Shown: piece by piece, positions 40,849 to 50,392 of the stretch
Position numbering within the stretch: the stretch's first letter is position 1
Layout of the letters: the number at the start of each line of letters is the position of its first letter
NCBI GenBank assembly: GCA_016928355.1
Contig: JAFGKW010000046.1
Span: forward strand, 1-64,000
DNA length: 64,000 bases
Origin: Methanomicrobiaceae archaeon
GTDB lineage: Archaea > Halobacteriota > Methanomicrobia > Methanomicrobiales > Methanomicrobiaceae
Direction: 5' to 3'
Position numbers and translations under genes: made by a program
Notes under the pieces: model-generated
The model's input: the letters and a program-made list of their open reading frames with translations, nothing else
Database searches by the model: none
Told to the model about the DNA's origin: nothing

Positions 40849-40953
40849 AATACACCTTCAAAACAAATGATTCTGACAATAAGGCAGTCTACCCGAGAGG
40901 TAAAAATTATTTCCAATTAACTGCGGACTTTTTTTTCCTGCGGACAACATTCA

Positions 40954-43527
40954 TCATCTGACTTCACGTGCATGATCTGCAGGAATCTGAATCTCAAAGA
41001 CAGCTCCTTTGCCGGGTTCTCCCACCTCGGATATACCCATACCCGTTATTCCCAGGATCTCCCTGACAAGGAAAAGGCCTAGTCCGGTATTGCTGCCATA
41101 GCCATGATCAAATATCTTCTCCTTCAGATCACAGGAGACGCCCTTCCCGTTGTCACGGAAGATGATAGTCAGGCAGTCGCTGTTTTTCCGGCATTTAACT
41201 TCAATTTCTGTAACATCTCCACCATGACGTATGGTATTGTCAAGAAGATTGAAGAATATCTTCTCAATCATGGGATCTGCATATATTTCCAGACCTCTGC
41301 AATCATTGAAAAAGGCGATATTCCTGAGCTGGGCCTTTGAGCGTGAAGATTCAATAATCTTTTCAAGATTCTGCCAGGAAGGGGTTTCAACCCCGATATT
41401 CTGGTAATCCCTCGTAAAAGTAATCTGCTCCTGGATATTTGATGTTGCTTTCTTTATCCTGTCAAGATAGTGCTGAAGCTCGGAATTCTCTTCAGGAAGT
41501 CTTTTAGATAAAATATCGGTAAATCCCCTGACACCTGCAATCTGGTTCAATATATCATGCCGAGTTATGCTTGAGAGAAGATTGAGCTTTTTATTTGCTT
41601 CATATAGTGCATCCTGGTACATTCTCTTGTCCGACACATCCTGCATAATGCCTGCAATCCGTACAGGATTTCCATCACTGTCACAGTCCACAACCTTTCC
41701 GAGAACAGTGATCCACCTGTTCAAACCGGTTTCCGTCTTGAATTTATACTCCGATTCAAACTGTTTAGACTTTAGATCTGATATTGTAGAAGATGAATTG
41801 CCATTATCTGCATAATAATCCATAATTATTTTATAGAATTCCTGCTGGAGGATCTCCCTCCACATCGAGCCTGAACGATCAGTATGTTCTTTCACCTGAC
41901 CAAACATCTCGTCATAATTTCCCTCAAAGTACATCTCATCCCTTTCAATATCCCAGTCCCAGACGCACACGCCCGCACCCTCAATCGCAAGGTTAAGTCT
42001 CTCTCTGCTGACTGCAAGTTCGACTTCCCCCCTTTTTCTCTCCGATATATCCCTGAGTATTGCCTGGTACAGTCCTTCTTCAGGATCGATTATTCCTGAA
42101 CTGATCTCGACATCGATATAATCCCCTTCCCTGTGCTGCATCCGGGATTCAAAAAAGATACCCCCGGAAGAGGAGACTTCATACATCCCCGAAACTTTAT
42201 CCCATTCCGATTCGGGAAAACGGCACTTCAGGTCCTGGGAGACCGCTTCATCCCTCTTTATCCCAAGCATATTACAAAGCCGGGTATTGATATCCATAAT
42301 CATACCGTCTCTGTTGAAAATAATGACAGCATCATTTGAATTTTCAAAAAGACTCCTGAATTTTTTCTCATTCCTGCGGAGGGCCATCTCCATCCTTTTT
42401 CTCTGGCTGATGTCCATTGCAATACCTTTGATGCCCCGGACCGAACTGTCATCATCAAAATCATAGCTAAAATGAACAAGAACAGGGATTATGCTGCCAT
42501 CGGGTTTTTTCACCCTGTATTCTACAGCCCCGAGAAACATTCCCTTAAAGAACCATTCAAGGTTTTTCCGGGCACGATCCCTGTCCTCCTCAACAAGAAC
42601 GTCCCATAATTTAAGTCCTCCCGATAGTTCTTCAGGCGTCCTTCCTGCAATATTGATCGAATACCTCGTAGCAAAACAAAAATTGCCGTCGATATCGAGT
42701 TCAAAGATCATCTCGGGAAGCTGATTGGTGAGGTGACGATAACGGGTTTCACTTGCAATAATCTTTTTTTCTGCAATCACCCTGTCAGTGACGTCCCGGA
42801 TATAGGCCCTCATCACACCTTTGGATGAATCGATTATACTGGAATGGATCTCAATATAGACGATATTTCCGTCAGACTGCCTGAGTTCAGTGTCGGTAAA
42901 TCCGCTCCCGGAGAGACTGACGTCATAAAAAGCCTTCTTTAAGGCATCCTCGTCGATGAAATTCTTCAAATCGTCTATTTTTAAAAATCTAACATACTTC
43001 TTTTCGAGCCCGAGAAGTGTAGATGCGGCATTGTTGACTCCAAGAATCAACCCTTCGGAATCATAGACTATGATAGCATCCTGGATCTCCTCAAAAAGAT
43101 TCTCGTAATTGCTGATACTCTTTATAAGGGTCTTTTTGCTCTCATTACTGGTTTTAGAGATCATCGATATGCTGATCCCGACTGCAATATACGTCAGCAT
43201 CATCGAAAATCCGATAAGAAGGCCTTCAATATCGAAATTTACAAGAAAAACAGCGATTAAAAAGTAAATAAGCCCAATTGCAGTACTAGTTGAAAGCCCC
43301 TTTGTAAAAAATTTCAGGTTGAGAAGGATCAGGGGAAAATAAAAGAGATTTGATACCAGAAGGAACGCCCCCCCGGTGGAGAAGACAAGTGCAGTCTCAG
43401 AAAGCACCACCATGAAGATCACAAGCGCGATCATCATCAGATATGATATATCGTTCTGGTCGGGATCCTTTTCGATTAAATCTGAAAAAGGGTTGATCAG
43501 TTTCAAAAATAATTCCTCCAACAACAA
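40954..43527 (-). CDS. Membrane multi-PAS sensor histidine kinase
   Basis: N-terminal multi-TM region, four or more PAS domains, 'LNLLSSITRHDILNQIAGVRGF' H-box, HATPase 'LLDNTIRHGGDVTEI'. Confidence 0.92.
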   Translation of the reverse strand: MLLEELFLKLINPFSDLIEKDPDQNDISYLMMIALVIFMVVLSETALVFSTGGAFLLVSNLFYFPLILLNLKFFTKGLSTSTAIGLIYFLIAVFLVNFDIEGLLIGFSMMLTYIAVGISISMISKTSNESKKTLIKSISNYENLFEEIQDAIIVYDSEGLILGVNNAASTLLGLEKKYVRFLKIDDLKNFIDEDALKKAFYDVSLSGSGFTDTELRQSDGNIVYIEIHSSIIDSSKGVMRAYIRDVTDRVIAEKKIIASETRYRHLTNQLPEMIFELDIDGNFCFATRYSINIAGRTPEELSGGLKLWDVLVEEDRDRARKNLEWFFKGMFLGAVEYRVKKPDGSIIPVLVHFSYDFDDDSSVRGIKGIAMDISQRKRMEMALRRNEKKFRSLFENSNDAVIIFNRDGMIMDINTRLCNMLGIKRDEAVSQDLKCRFPESEWDKVSGMYEVSSSGGIFFESRMQHREGDYIDVEISSGIIDPEEGLYQAILRDISERKRGEVELAVSRERLNLAIEGAGVCVWDWDIERDEMYFEGNYDEMFGQVKEHTDRSGSMWREILQQEFYKIIMDYYADNGNSSSTISDLKSKQFESEYKFKTETGLNRWITVLGKVVDCDSDGNPVRIAGIMQDVSDKRMYQDALYEANKKLNLLSSITRHDILNQIAGVRGFTDILSKRLPEENSELQHYLDRIKKATSNIQEQITFTRDYQNIGVETPSWQNLEKIIESSRSKAQLRNIAFFNDCRGLEIYADPMIEKIFFNLLDNTIRHGGDVTEIEVKCRKNSDCLTIIFRDNGKGVSCDLKEKIFDHGYGSNTGLGLFLVREILGITGMGISEVGEPGKGAVFEIQIPADHAREVR

Positions 43528-43639
43528 TATATGGAAGTAATATCTCCCAATTACTTAAATAATAGACGTTTTCTTTCCAACTTGCAGTAAGAGGTTATGA
43601 AAGTGAGTTATATCAATATAAAGCCTCAATATATTAGGC

Positions 43640-44251
43640 ATGACAGACCCTTATGAAGCCCTTTTAAAAAAGGCATATACAAATATCACGGAAACTTCCG
43701 GGGATGAGGGGCGTTTTCAGGTACCTGAAGCCAGGGTGTATATTGAAGGAAAGACCACTGTTCTTGAGAATTTCTCAGAGATCACATCGACCCTGCGCAG
43801 GGATCCGGATCATGTGATGAAATATATGCTTGGAGAGCTTGGAACTGCAGGTAAGATCGACGGAAACCGTGCGATATTCAATGGAAAATTCGACAGAGAG
43901 CTGATTAGCGGCCTTGTAGACAAATATACTGAAGGTTACGTCATCTGTTCTGAATGCGGAAAGCCCGACACAAGGCTCGTTAAAGACGGAAGGATACCGA
44001 TGCTCAGGTGCGACGCATGCGGAGGGCACAGGCCGATCAGGAAGAGGAGATCAAGAGGGGACGCAACCGCAAATCTCGTTGAAGAAGGCAAGGAGCTTGA
44101 TGTTGAGATTCAGTTCCTCTCAAAGAGAGGTGACGGAGTTGCAAAGGTCGGGAAATATACCCTATATGTCGCAAATACAAAACCCGGACAGAAAATCAGG
44201 GTTAAAATAACAAGAGTCGCAGGTTCGATTGCCTTCACAGAGAAGGCCTGA
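43640..44251 (+). CDS. Translation initiation factor aIF2 beta with C-terminal TRAM domain
   Basis: '[34 protein letters not shown]' zinc ribbon; C-terminal '[30 protein letters not shown]' TRAM. Confidence 0.92.
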   Translation: MTDPYEALLKKAYTNITETSGDEGRFQVPEARVYIEGKTTVLENFSEITSTLRRDPDHVMKYMLGELGTAGKIDGNRAIFNGKFDRELISGLVDKYTEGYVICSECGKPDTRLVKDGRIPMLRCDACGGHRPIRKRRSRGDATANLVEEGKELDVEIQFLSKRGDGVAKVGKYTLYVANTKPGQKIRVKITRVAGSIAFTEKA

Positions 44252-44283
44252 GAAAAAATTATTTTAAATTTTTTTAATTTTAT

Positions 44284-44553
44284 TCAGGATTTTTCAATAG
44301 TCTCTATCAACCCGGAGCAATTGCCTGAAATGGCAACTGCAGCTTCACGGATTGCATCCACAGGTTTTTTACCGCCTTTTGTAGTTACGAGGAGAACAGG
44401 ATCGGTAAAATGGAATTCACTACTATAATTTGCTACATCGACTTCAGGATCTCTCAGGATTTCATCCACAAGTGCGTTCATGAAGGTATGCCCTTCCCCG
44501 ATAAAGGCTATACGTGCCAGATCGTCCCTGAGTTCTATTACTTTTATCTCCAT
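44284..44553 (-). CDS. rpoL: DNA-directed RNA polymerase subunit L
   Basis: 'FIGEGHTFMNALVDEILRDPEVDVANYSSEFHFTDPVLLVTT'. Confidence 0.9.
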   Translation of the reverse strand: MEIKVIELRDDLARIAFIGEGHTFMNALVDEILRDPEVDVANYSSEFHFTDPVLLVTTKGGKKPVDAIREAAVAISGNCSGLIETIEKS

Positions 44554-44619
44554 AGGTACCCATATCTTTGGATTTTATACGAGTATATAAGTATTGGTCA
44601 GATCATTCTGCAGACAGTA

Positions 44620-45339
44620 TCAGAATTCAAACGTCTGAAAATCAAATGCGGCATGAGGATATGCAAGTGGAATCCTGTGGCTCATGTGAACAAAATAATA
44701 CTCCAGCGGAGAGAGTTTTTCTGCAAGGTCTGTGGCTTCACGGACATTCATATGCTTCCCGATATGGACAGATTCGGGCATCAGGGCATCAAGGAACAAA
44801 ATATCGCAGTCCTTTAATTCGTCCATAGTCCTTTGCGGGAGATGAGGATTTGTATCAGCTGTATACCCAATCTTCTTATCCCCGTACCTGATTACAATCC
44901 CGCATGTTTCTATTGGAGGATGATTTACTGTTACAAAGGTAAATTCCATTCCAAAGAGGGTGAACGGCTTATACGGTTCAACAATATTTTTTCCAAATCT
45001 TATAAAATGGAAGAAACCGGAGACATCATCCATTATCTTTTCAGGAGCATATGCAGGAGGAAAGTCCTGAACCCTGTAGAATTCATTGAATCCTGCGATA
45101 TGATCATAATGAGCATGCGTCCATAATACCGCACTTATAGTGGGTGCACCGGCCCGGATTAGCTGTTCCTTGAGATCGGGAGATGTGTCGATGAGCACAT
45201 AACCACCATCGTTTTCGACCAGAAAGGAGGTCCTAAGACGAGATACTCCATCTTCAACCGCCCCGGAGCATACCTCGCAGTCACACCCGACACGCGGGGT
45301 TCCCACAGTATCTCCGGTTCCAAGAATTGTTATCTTCAT
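44620..45339 (-). CDS. MBL-fold metallo-hydrolase (PhnP-like)
   Basis: 'ILGTGDTVGTPRVGCDCEVC' and 'THAHYDHIAGFNEF'. Confidence 0.9.
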   Translation of the reverse strand: MKITILGTGDTVGTPRVGCDCEVCSGAVEDGVSRLRTSFLVENDGGYVLIDTSPDLKEQLIRAGAPTISAVLWTHAHYDHIAGFNEFYRVQDFPPAYAPEKIMDDVSGFFHFIRFGKNIVEPYKPFTLFGMEFTFVTVNHPPIETCGIVIRYGDKKIGYTADTNPHLPQRTMDELKDCDILFLDALMPESVHIGKHMNVREATDLAEKLSPLEYYFVHMSHRIPLAYPHAAFDFQTFEF

Positions 45340-46619
45340 ATAGAAGCGCTCTGGCGGATCGTATCTCTTTCGCGGACGTTGCCCATACCCTGTTCTATAT
45401 CACATTCAGACAACTCGAAACTGTCCCTCATAAGGGCCGAGATAAGAGATTCCTTGATCATTATCCTAAGATCCGCCCCCGAGAAACCCTCTGTTTCGGA
45501 TGCAAGCTCTTCGAAATCACATGTGCAGTCAAGAGTCCGGGTAATCTTCTTCAGGATCTCGACTCTCATCTCATAACCGGGAAGCGGGAATTCAACGACA
45601 TCGTCAAAACGTCTCCATGCAGCCTCATCAAGAATCCCGGGATGGTTTGTTGCACCGATCAGCACGACACCGTTTCTTACAAAGCTTACAGTATCAATAT
45701 TTTTCAGAAGCATATTTACAGCCCGTTTCATCGCCCCATTGTCTTCGGTCACCCTGCTCTTGGCAACAAAATCAAACTCATCGATGAAGAGAATGCACGG
45801 CGAAAGACTCCTTGCAAGCTCAAATATCCTGTCAATGTTTTTTGAGGTCTCACCAAGGTATTGGGATGTCACCATGGCAAGCCTTACTTCGAGCATCGGC
45901 ATTTTAAGCTCCTTGGACATTGCAAGTGCCAGAGAGGTTTTCCCAGTACCCGGAGGGCCTACAAACAGTAGCTTTCCGAATTCAAAGATCCTCCTTTCAT
46001 TCAGGAAGTCCCTGTTTTTGAGGGCAATCTTGATCTTTCTTATACCTTCCTGCTGCCTAGGTGTGCAGACAAGGTCATCAAGAGAGTATTCAATCTCTTC
46101 AGGAGAACTGATGATAATAAGTCCCCTTGCGGCCTTTAAATCCTCATCATCACCGATTATATGGTTTACTCTGGCCTCAAGATACTCCTTTGAATCAGTA
46201 AACCCGGGGACATTCTCAAGAGATTCTTTATGCGAAATCCCTTCTTCACCGCAGTTTTCATAATAAAAAGCAAGTACCGGATTCTGCATTATCCTCTCCT
46301 TTCCGGCCTGCCTTATAAACCATCCTGCAGCAGCATCGAGAGTTGTTATACTGAATCTCTTTCCGAATTCATCAAATTTTACAAAGGGGTTCTGCTTAAC
46401 GACATCAATAACATTATCCGCCCTGCAGAGCCTGATTATTACAGATTCCCCTATTGCAATCGGCCTCTCAATATCGGTATTATAGCTGCCTGTGCCGAAA
46501 AATTTCCAGTATTTTTTTGGCAGATCAAGTTTCGTGAGTTCTTCATTTCTGTTTATGATATCGGCTGTAATGAGAAACTCAAGAACATCGACTGCCAGTT
46601 CTTTGTCGTCGGCATTCAT
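45336..46619 (-). CDS. AAA-family ATPase
   Basis: Walker A 'FVGPPGTGKTSLA', Walker B 'ILFIDEFDFVA', 'GATNHPGILDEAAWRRFDDVVEFPLP'. Confidence 0.92.
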   Translation of the reverse strand: MNADDKELAVDVLEFLITADIINRNEELTKLDLPKKYWKFFGTGSYNTDIERPIAIGESVIIRLCRADNVIDVVKQNPFVKFDEFGKRFSITTLDAAAGWFIRQAGKERIMQNPVLAFYYENCGEEGISHKESLENVPGFTDSKEYLEARVNHIIGDDEDLKAARGLIIISSPEEIEYSLDDLVCTPRQQEGIRKIKIALKNRDFLNERRIFEFGKLLFVGPPGTGKTSLALAMSKELKMPMLEVRLAMVTSQYLGETSKNIDRIFELARSLSPCILFIDEFDFVAKSRVTEDNGAMKRAVNMLLKNIDTVSFVRNGVVLIGATNHPGILDEAAWRRFDDVVEFPLPGYEMRVEILKKITRTLDCTCDFEELASETEGFSGADLRIMIKESLISALMRDSFELSECDIEQGMGNVRERDTIRQSASI

Positions 46620-46650
46620 ATGTACATCATCATATTTTACTGCTCAAACA

Positions 46651-46664
46651 GGATAATATTATCC
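46651..46664. promoter_or_regulatory. 14-bp perfect palindrome upstream of the AAA ATPase gene
   Basis: GGATAATATTATCC, 32 bp upstream of the ATG at 46619. Confidence 0.4.
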
Positions 46665-46726
46665 CAAGTAGCATTACTCTAAAAAAGAACAAAATTTAAT
46701 TTGTTATTATTCGCTTTAATATAATA

Positions 46727-47605
46727 TTAATCAGTCGTCACTATACACCCATCAGCGGTTACAACCATAGTATGTTCGGCCTGTGATACAAGCGATCCGG
46801 GAACATCATGCAGTACAGGATAACCCCTGATAATATTCTGCTTCATGAGCTGTGAAAGTGCCAGATCGCATTTCTCCTCATAATACCAGTGCCTGGAGAA
46901 CGGGAGATTGTTTCTTTCCGCCACCTTCTTCATCAGTTTTCTTGCAGATGGCAGCCTTATCTGGCGGCCCGAGATCTGGCTGTATATCTCAGTGCGAGAG
47001 GAATCCGATACCATGCCCGTCCCCGTAGATGCAAAGGGCTCTATTGCAAAGACCATTCCCTCTTCGAGTTCTGTTCCGCCCTGCATACCTACATTGGGGA
47101 TCGTGGGAATTCCGTGAAGCAGATACCTGCCGAGCCCGTGGCCGGTAAGGTTGGCTACAGGACGATAGCCCCGGCTTTCAATCTCGGCCTGGATCATAGC
47201 ACCGATCTCACCGGTCCTGACACCGGGCCTCACCGCTCCTATGGCAGCATTTAATGCAGCCCGGGAAGCCCCGACGAGGAGATCGTTTCTCCCAAGATCG
47301 ATTGTGACAGCGGTATCGGCAATGTAGCCGTCGATATGAACACCGAGATCAACCTTTACAACATCTCCTGACTTAAAAACACGTTCATCACCAGGAGAGG
47401 CAGTGTCATGTGCCGCAGCCTCATTCAATGAAATATTTAATGGAAATGCAATTCCGCCACCCATTGAGACTATCTTCTCTTCGCTATCGACGACGACATC
47501 CAGTATCTTCTCTCCTTCCTTTACTCTTTCGGCCGCAGAATCCCTGCACTCCCGTGCAATTCTGCCGGCCTCAAGATATTTCTCAAGAATCTCTCCTTCA
47601 ATCAT
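46727..47605 (-). CDS. map: Methionine aminopeptidase type II
   Basis: 'DVVKVDLGVHIDGYIADTAVTIDLG', 'NLTGHGLGRYLLHGIPTIPN'. Confidence 0.94.
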   Translation of the reverse strand: MIEGEILEKYLEAGRIARECRDSAAERVKEGEKILDVVVDSEEKIVSMGGGIAFPLNISLNEAAAHDTASPGDERVFKSGDVVKVDLGVHIDGYIADTAVTIDLGRNDLLVGASRAALNAAIGAVRPGVRTGEIGAMIQAEIESRGYRPVANLTGHGLGRYLLHGIPTIPNVGMQGGTELEEGMVFAIEPFASTGTGMVSDSSRTEIYSQISGRQIRLPSARKLMKKVAERNNLPFSRHWYYEEKCDLALSQLMKQNIIRGYPVLHDVPGSLVSQAEHTMVVTADGCIVTTD

Positions 47606-48735
47606 ATTCTTATATCCTCCGGATAATCGGTGAAACATTCAAATCCGACCTTATTTATCATGCCAATATCCTCAAGCCTCACACCGCCGGTCTTATTATA
47701 ATAAAGGCCAGGTTCCACGGTCACCACATTGCCTTCAAGAAGTTCTCCGCCCGAAGGCGAAAGGGATGGCTGTTCATGGACTGCAAGACCCACACCATGC
47801 CCGAGACTGTGGATAAAACCCTCATTTCCGGATGAATAACCATTCTCATTAAAGAAACCAACGACAAATTCATGTATCTCCTTCCCGCTAACCCCTTCTC
47901 TGAGCCTCCCCTTCGCAAGCGCTTTGGCCTCCCGGACACACGAATACATTTCTGCAATCTCCTTATCAGGTTCACCTCTGACAACGGTCCGTGTCATATC
48001 AGAGTAATACCCGGTTCTGGAATCGCAGGGAAACATATCAATCACTACAGGCTCGTTCTCAAGGATTACGCCGCTGCCGGTGCAGTGCGGGATGGCGGTC
48101 TCCCTCCCGCATGAAACTATAGTATCCCTTGCAAAAAAACCCCTTCTAAGGAAAAAACAGTGTACCTCGTTTCTTATATAATCAGAAGTCAGTGGATCCC
48201 CGGAGATGTAGAGTTCACCATCCCTGATCTCTGCATTCTTAATCAGCGATATGGCAAAACCCATCGCCTCTTCGGTGACTTTCTGAATCCTGCGGATTTT
48301 CTCCGCCTCGGCAGGACTCTTTACAGATCTCATTTCCGATACAATTCCCCTGTCCACACGGGTGCTGCAGAATGATTCAATCTTTTTTGCGAGTGACACA
48401 GGAAGATCAGGAGATAGAAGGACGTCCCCGCCTGCAAGACGGCATATCGTCGCTGCTGTAGCCGTAAGTCCGTCTTTGTACTCCTTGAGATCATCGAAGA
48501 ATCCGGCATCACCGCGTGTAAGAACACCGCAGCGACATTCGTCAAAGGCCCGGTCATACTCCATCTGAGGAACGACTAAAATACCTTTTTCCCCTTTCTT
48601 TTTAATGTAAACAAGGGGATCATTGACCTGAAAACCGGTCAGGTACATCATATCGGGATTTGATGAATTGGCATATGCAACATATGCAGATGTTCCGGTT
48701 TTTAGAAGTTCTGTGTCGACAAGGTCGGACGGCAT
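47602..48735 (-). CDS. M24-family Xaa-Pro aminopeptidase
   Basis: 'VVIDMFPCDSRTGYYSDMTRTVVRG', 'HSLGHGVGLAVHEQPSLSP'; start set at MPSDL because the upstream region overlaps a divergent gene. Confidence 0.9.
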   Translation of the reverse strand: MPSDLVDTELLKTGTSAYVAYANSSNPDMMYLTGFQVNDPLVYIKKKGEKGILVVPQMEYDRAFDECRCGVLTRGDAGFFDDLKEYKDGLTATAATICRLAGGDVLLSPDLPVSLAKKIESFCSTRVDRGIVSEMRSVKSPAEAEKIRRIQKVTEEAMGFAISLIKNAEIRDGELYISGDPLTSDYIRNEVHCFFLRRGFFARDTIVSCGRETAIPHCTGSGVILENEPVVIDMFPCDSRTGYYSDMTRTVVRGEPDKEIAEMYSCVREAKALAKGRLREGVSGKEIHEFVVGFFNENGYSSGNEGFIHSLGHGVGLAVHEQPSLSPSGGELLEGNVVTVEPGLYYNKTGGVRLEDIGMINKVGFECFTDYPEDIRI

Positions 48736-48805
48736 AATAATTCCATGAATATTTCTCCCACATACACAAGTAATTTTACGAGATGGTGTCCAACAATTTA
48801 ATGCA

Positions 48806-49033
48806 ATGAATCCATCTGCAGAAAAGATATTCAAGATGAAATTCGCCAAACTCACGATAATGCTGAACGTTATCATAATACTTGTGGCGGTTGCCATGCT
48901 CGCCTTTTTCGGCCTCATCCCGGTATACAGCATGGCAATATGCATAGCATGCCTTGTTTTAGCCGTTGTTTTGTCCCTGTTATTCAGGAGCCATTACATA
49001 AAAGACAAGGCCTGGCTCATGGAGCAGGAATAA
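48806..49033 (+). CDS. Small two-TM membrane protein
   Basis: Two hydrophobic segments 'LTIMLNVIIILVAVAMLAFFGLIPV', 'MAICIACLVLAVVLSLLF'. Confidence 0.65.
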   Translation: MNPSAEKIFKMKFAKLTIMLNVIIILVAVAMLAFFGLIPVYSMAICIACLVLAVVLSLLFRSHYIKDKAWLMEQE

Positions 49034-49060
49034 ATTATTTTTAGATAAGAGGGAGCCATT

Positions 49061-49354
49061 ATGCTGAACAAGCTTAAATCCGAGACAGAGATTGTCCTGA
49101 GGCATATAGAAGTGATAAAGGCCGTCATGCAGCACCAGCCGATCGGCATCCTCAAACTCTCGGAGATCATGGACATCCCTTCACATAAGATAAGATATTC
49201 GCTCAAGGTTCTCGAGCAGCTGGGATACATCATGGCGTCGCAATCGGGTGCGGTTGCAACTCCGAAAGCGGCAGATCTCATGGAGAATCTCGACACCCAG
49301 GCAGACGAACTTATCGACCTGCTTAAAAAGATTAAGGCTGCCGCAGAGAGTTAA
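49061..49354 (+). CDS. Winged-helix transcriptional regulator-like protein
   Basis: 'GILKLSEIMDIPSHKIRYSLKVLEQLGYIMASQSGAVATPK'. Confidence 0.75.
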   Translation: MLNKLKSETEIVLRHIEVIKAVMQHQPIGILKLSEIMDIPSHKIRYSLKVLEQLGYIMASQSGAVATPKAADLMENLDTQADELIDLLKKIKAAAES

Positions 49355-49407
49355 ATCCATAATATTTAATAACGCAAAAGTCAACATTTATAGGCAATCT
49401 GAAGAGT

Positions 49408-49480
49408 GCCTCCATAACTCAGTTGGTAGAGTGTCTGGCTGTTAACCAGAATGTCACAGGTTCGAGTCCTGTTGGGGGCG
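49408..49480 (+). tRNA. tRNA-Asn (anticodon GTT)
   Basis: GCCTCCA acceptor pairs with TGGGGGC; anticodon stem-loop TCTGG-CTGTTAA-CCAGA; T-arm CACAGG-TTCGAGT-CCTGT; no encoded CCA. Confidence 0.96.
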
Positions 49481-49532
49481 TCGTTTTTTATTTTTTTTAA
49501 TATTAATACGTGGAAATATTGTCTTTTTTTAA

Positions 49533-50114
49533 TTGCTTCAGCATGATAGGATATCTCATTATTCAAAAAAATTTAAATTCACCTATGACCTCTTTTCAAA
49601 TAAGGTGAATGCTTTGACCGAAAAAGGATTTTTAACGATAGAAGAATTAAACGGAAAAATTGAGAAATTAACCCAATTTGGCGATTATGAAGCAGCCATT
49701 GAATTATATGATCAATTATTAGAGATTGTTCCTAATGATGAAGATGTTTGGTGTGAACGTACCTTCGCACTTTGTGAACTCGGTCAATTTGATAAAGCAA
49801 TAGAATCATGCGACAGTACAATTTCAATTAATCCCAATAATGCCTCAGCATGGTTTGATCGTAGTTACTCACTCTCTCAGATTGGACATAATGAAGAAGC
49901 ACTTGAATCTTGCAATAAACTACTTGAAATCGATCCTAATTTTATTGATGGATGGGAAGAAAGGGCATACATACTTTATAATTTAGGCCAGATTGATGAA
50001 GCAATTACATCTCTTGATAAAGGTCTCGAAATAAAACCCAAAGATGAAGACCATGGTGTTGTTAAAGTAATGAAACAACTTCGTAAAGAATGGTTACAAG
50101 ATAAAAATGAATAA
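49533..50114 (+). CDS. Tetratricopeptide repeat protein
   Basis: TPR units 'GDYEAAIELYDQLLEIVPNDEDVWCERTFALCELGQFDKAIESCDSTISINPNN'; exact start uncertain. Confidence 0.88.
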   Translation: MLQHDRISHYSKKFKFTYDLFSNKVNALTEKGFLTIEELNGKIEKLTQFGDYEAAIELYDQLLEIVPNDEDVWCERTFALCELGQFDKAIESCDSTISINPNNASAWFDRSYSLSQIGHNEEALESCNKLLEIDPNFIDGWEERAYILYNLGQIDEAITSLDKGLEIKPKDEDHGVVKVMKQLRKEWLQDKNE

Positions 50115-50139
50115 TTCTTTAAATTCAAAATTCTTTCAA

Positions 50140-50372
50140 CAAAAAGAGAGAAGGGGAACAATTCCCCCTCCCTGTCACCCTCCCCCTGACGGCGATAGTC
50201 GCAATCGGGGATGGGCAAGCATCCCCTCATGCTCCAAAATTATTGAGTAGTATCTAACTGTTATCTCCCCCTGAGCGAGGCCACCCGGACGGGTGGCGTC
50301 CAGACCGGGCTATTATAACAGCATAAATTCGTGTAGCAAATTAAACACGGGACTGCCCGGAAAAATATGCCC
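50140..50372 (+). repeat. Copy 3 of the interspersed structured repeat / candidate ncRNA
   Basis: Alignable to copies 1 and 2; helices GGGGAA/TTCCCC, GCGA/TCGC, GGGGATG/CATCCCC, AGCAT/ATGCT, CCACCC/GGGTGG, CGTGT/ACACG. Confidence 0.84.
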
Positions 50373-50392
50373 TTAATAACACCCATAAGCCT

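Noticed and set aside
40915-40950. 8-bp direct repeat CTGCGGAC flanking a T-run
   Set aside because: Too short and isolated to support insertion or regulatory function.
49976-50230. 84-aa minus-strand ORF over repeat copy 3
   Set aside because: Antisense to the TPR gene and the repeat; arises from the repeat sequence, not conserved as protein.
24465-50372. Reading the three copies as a CRISPR array or IS element
   Set aside because: Copies are 12-14 kb apart with no short-spacer periodicity, no cas genes and no transposase; clear terminal inverted repeats or target duplications were not seen.
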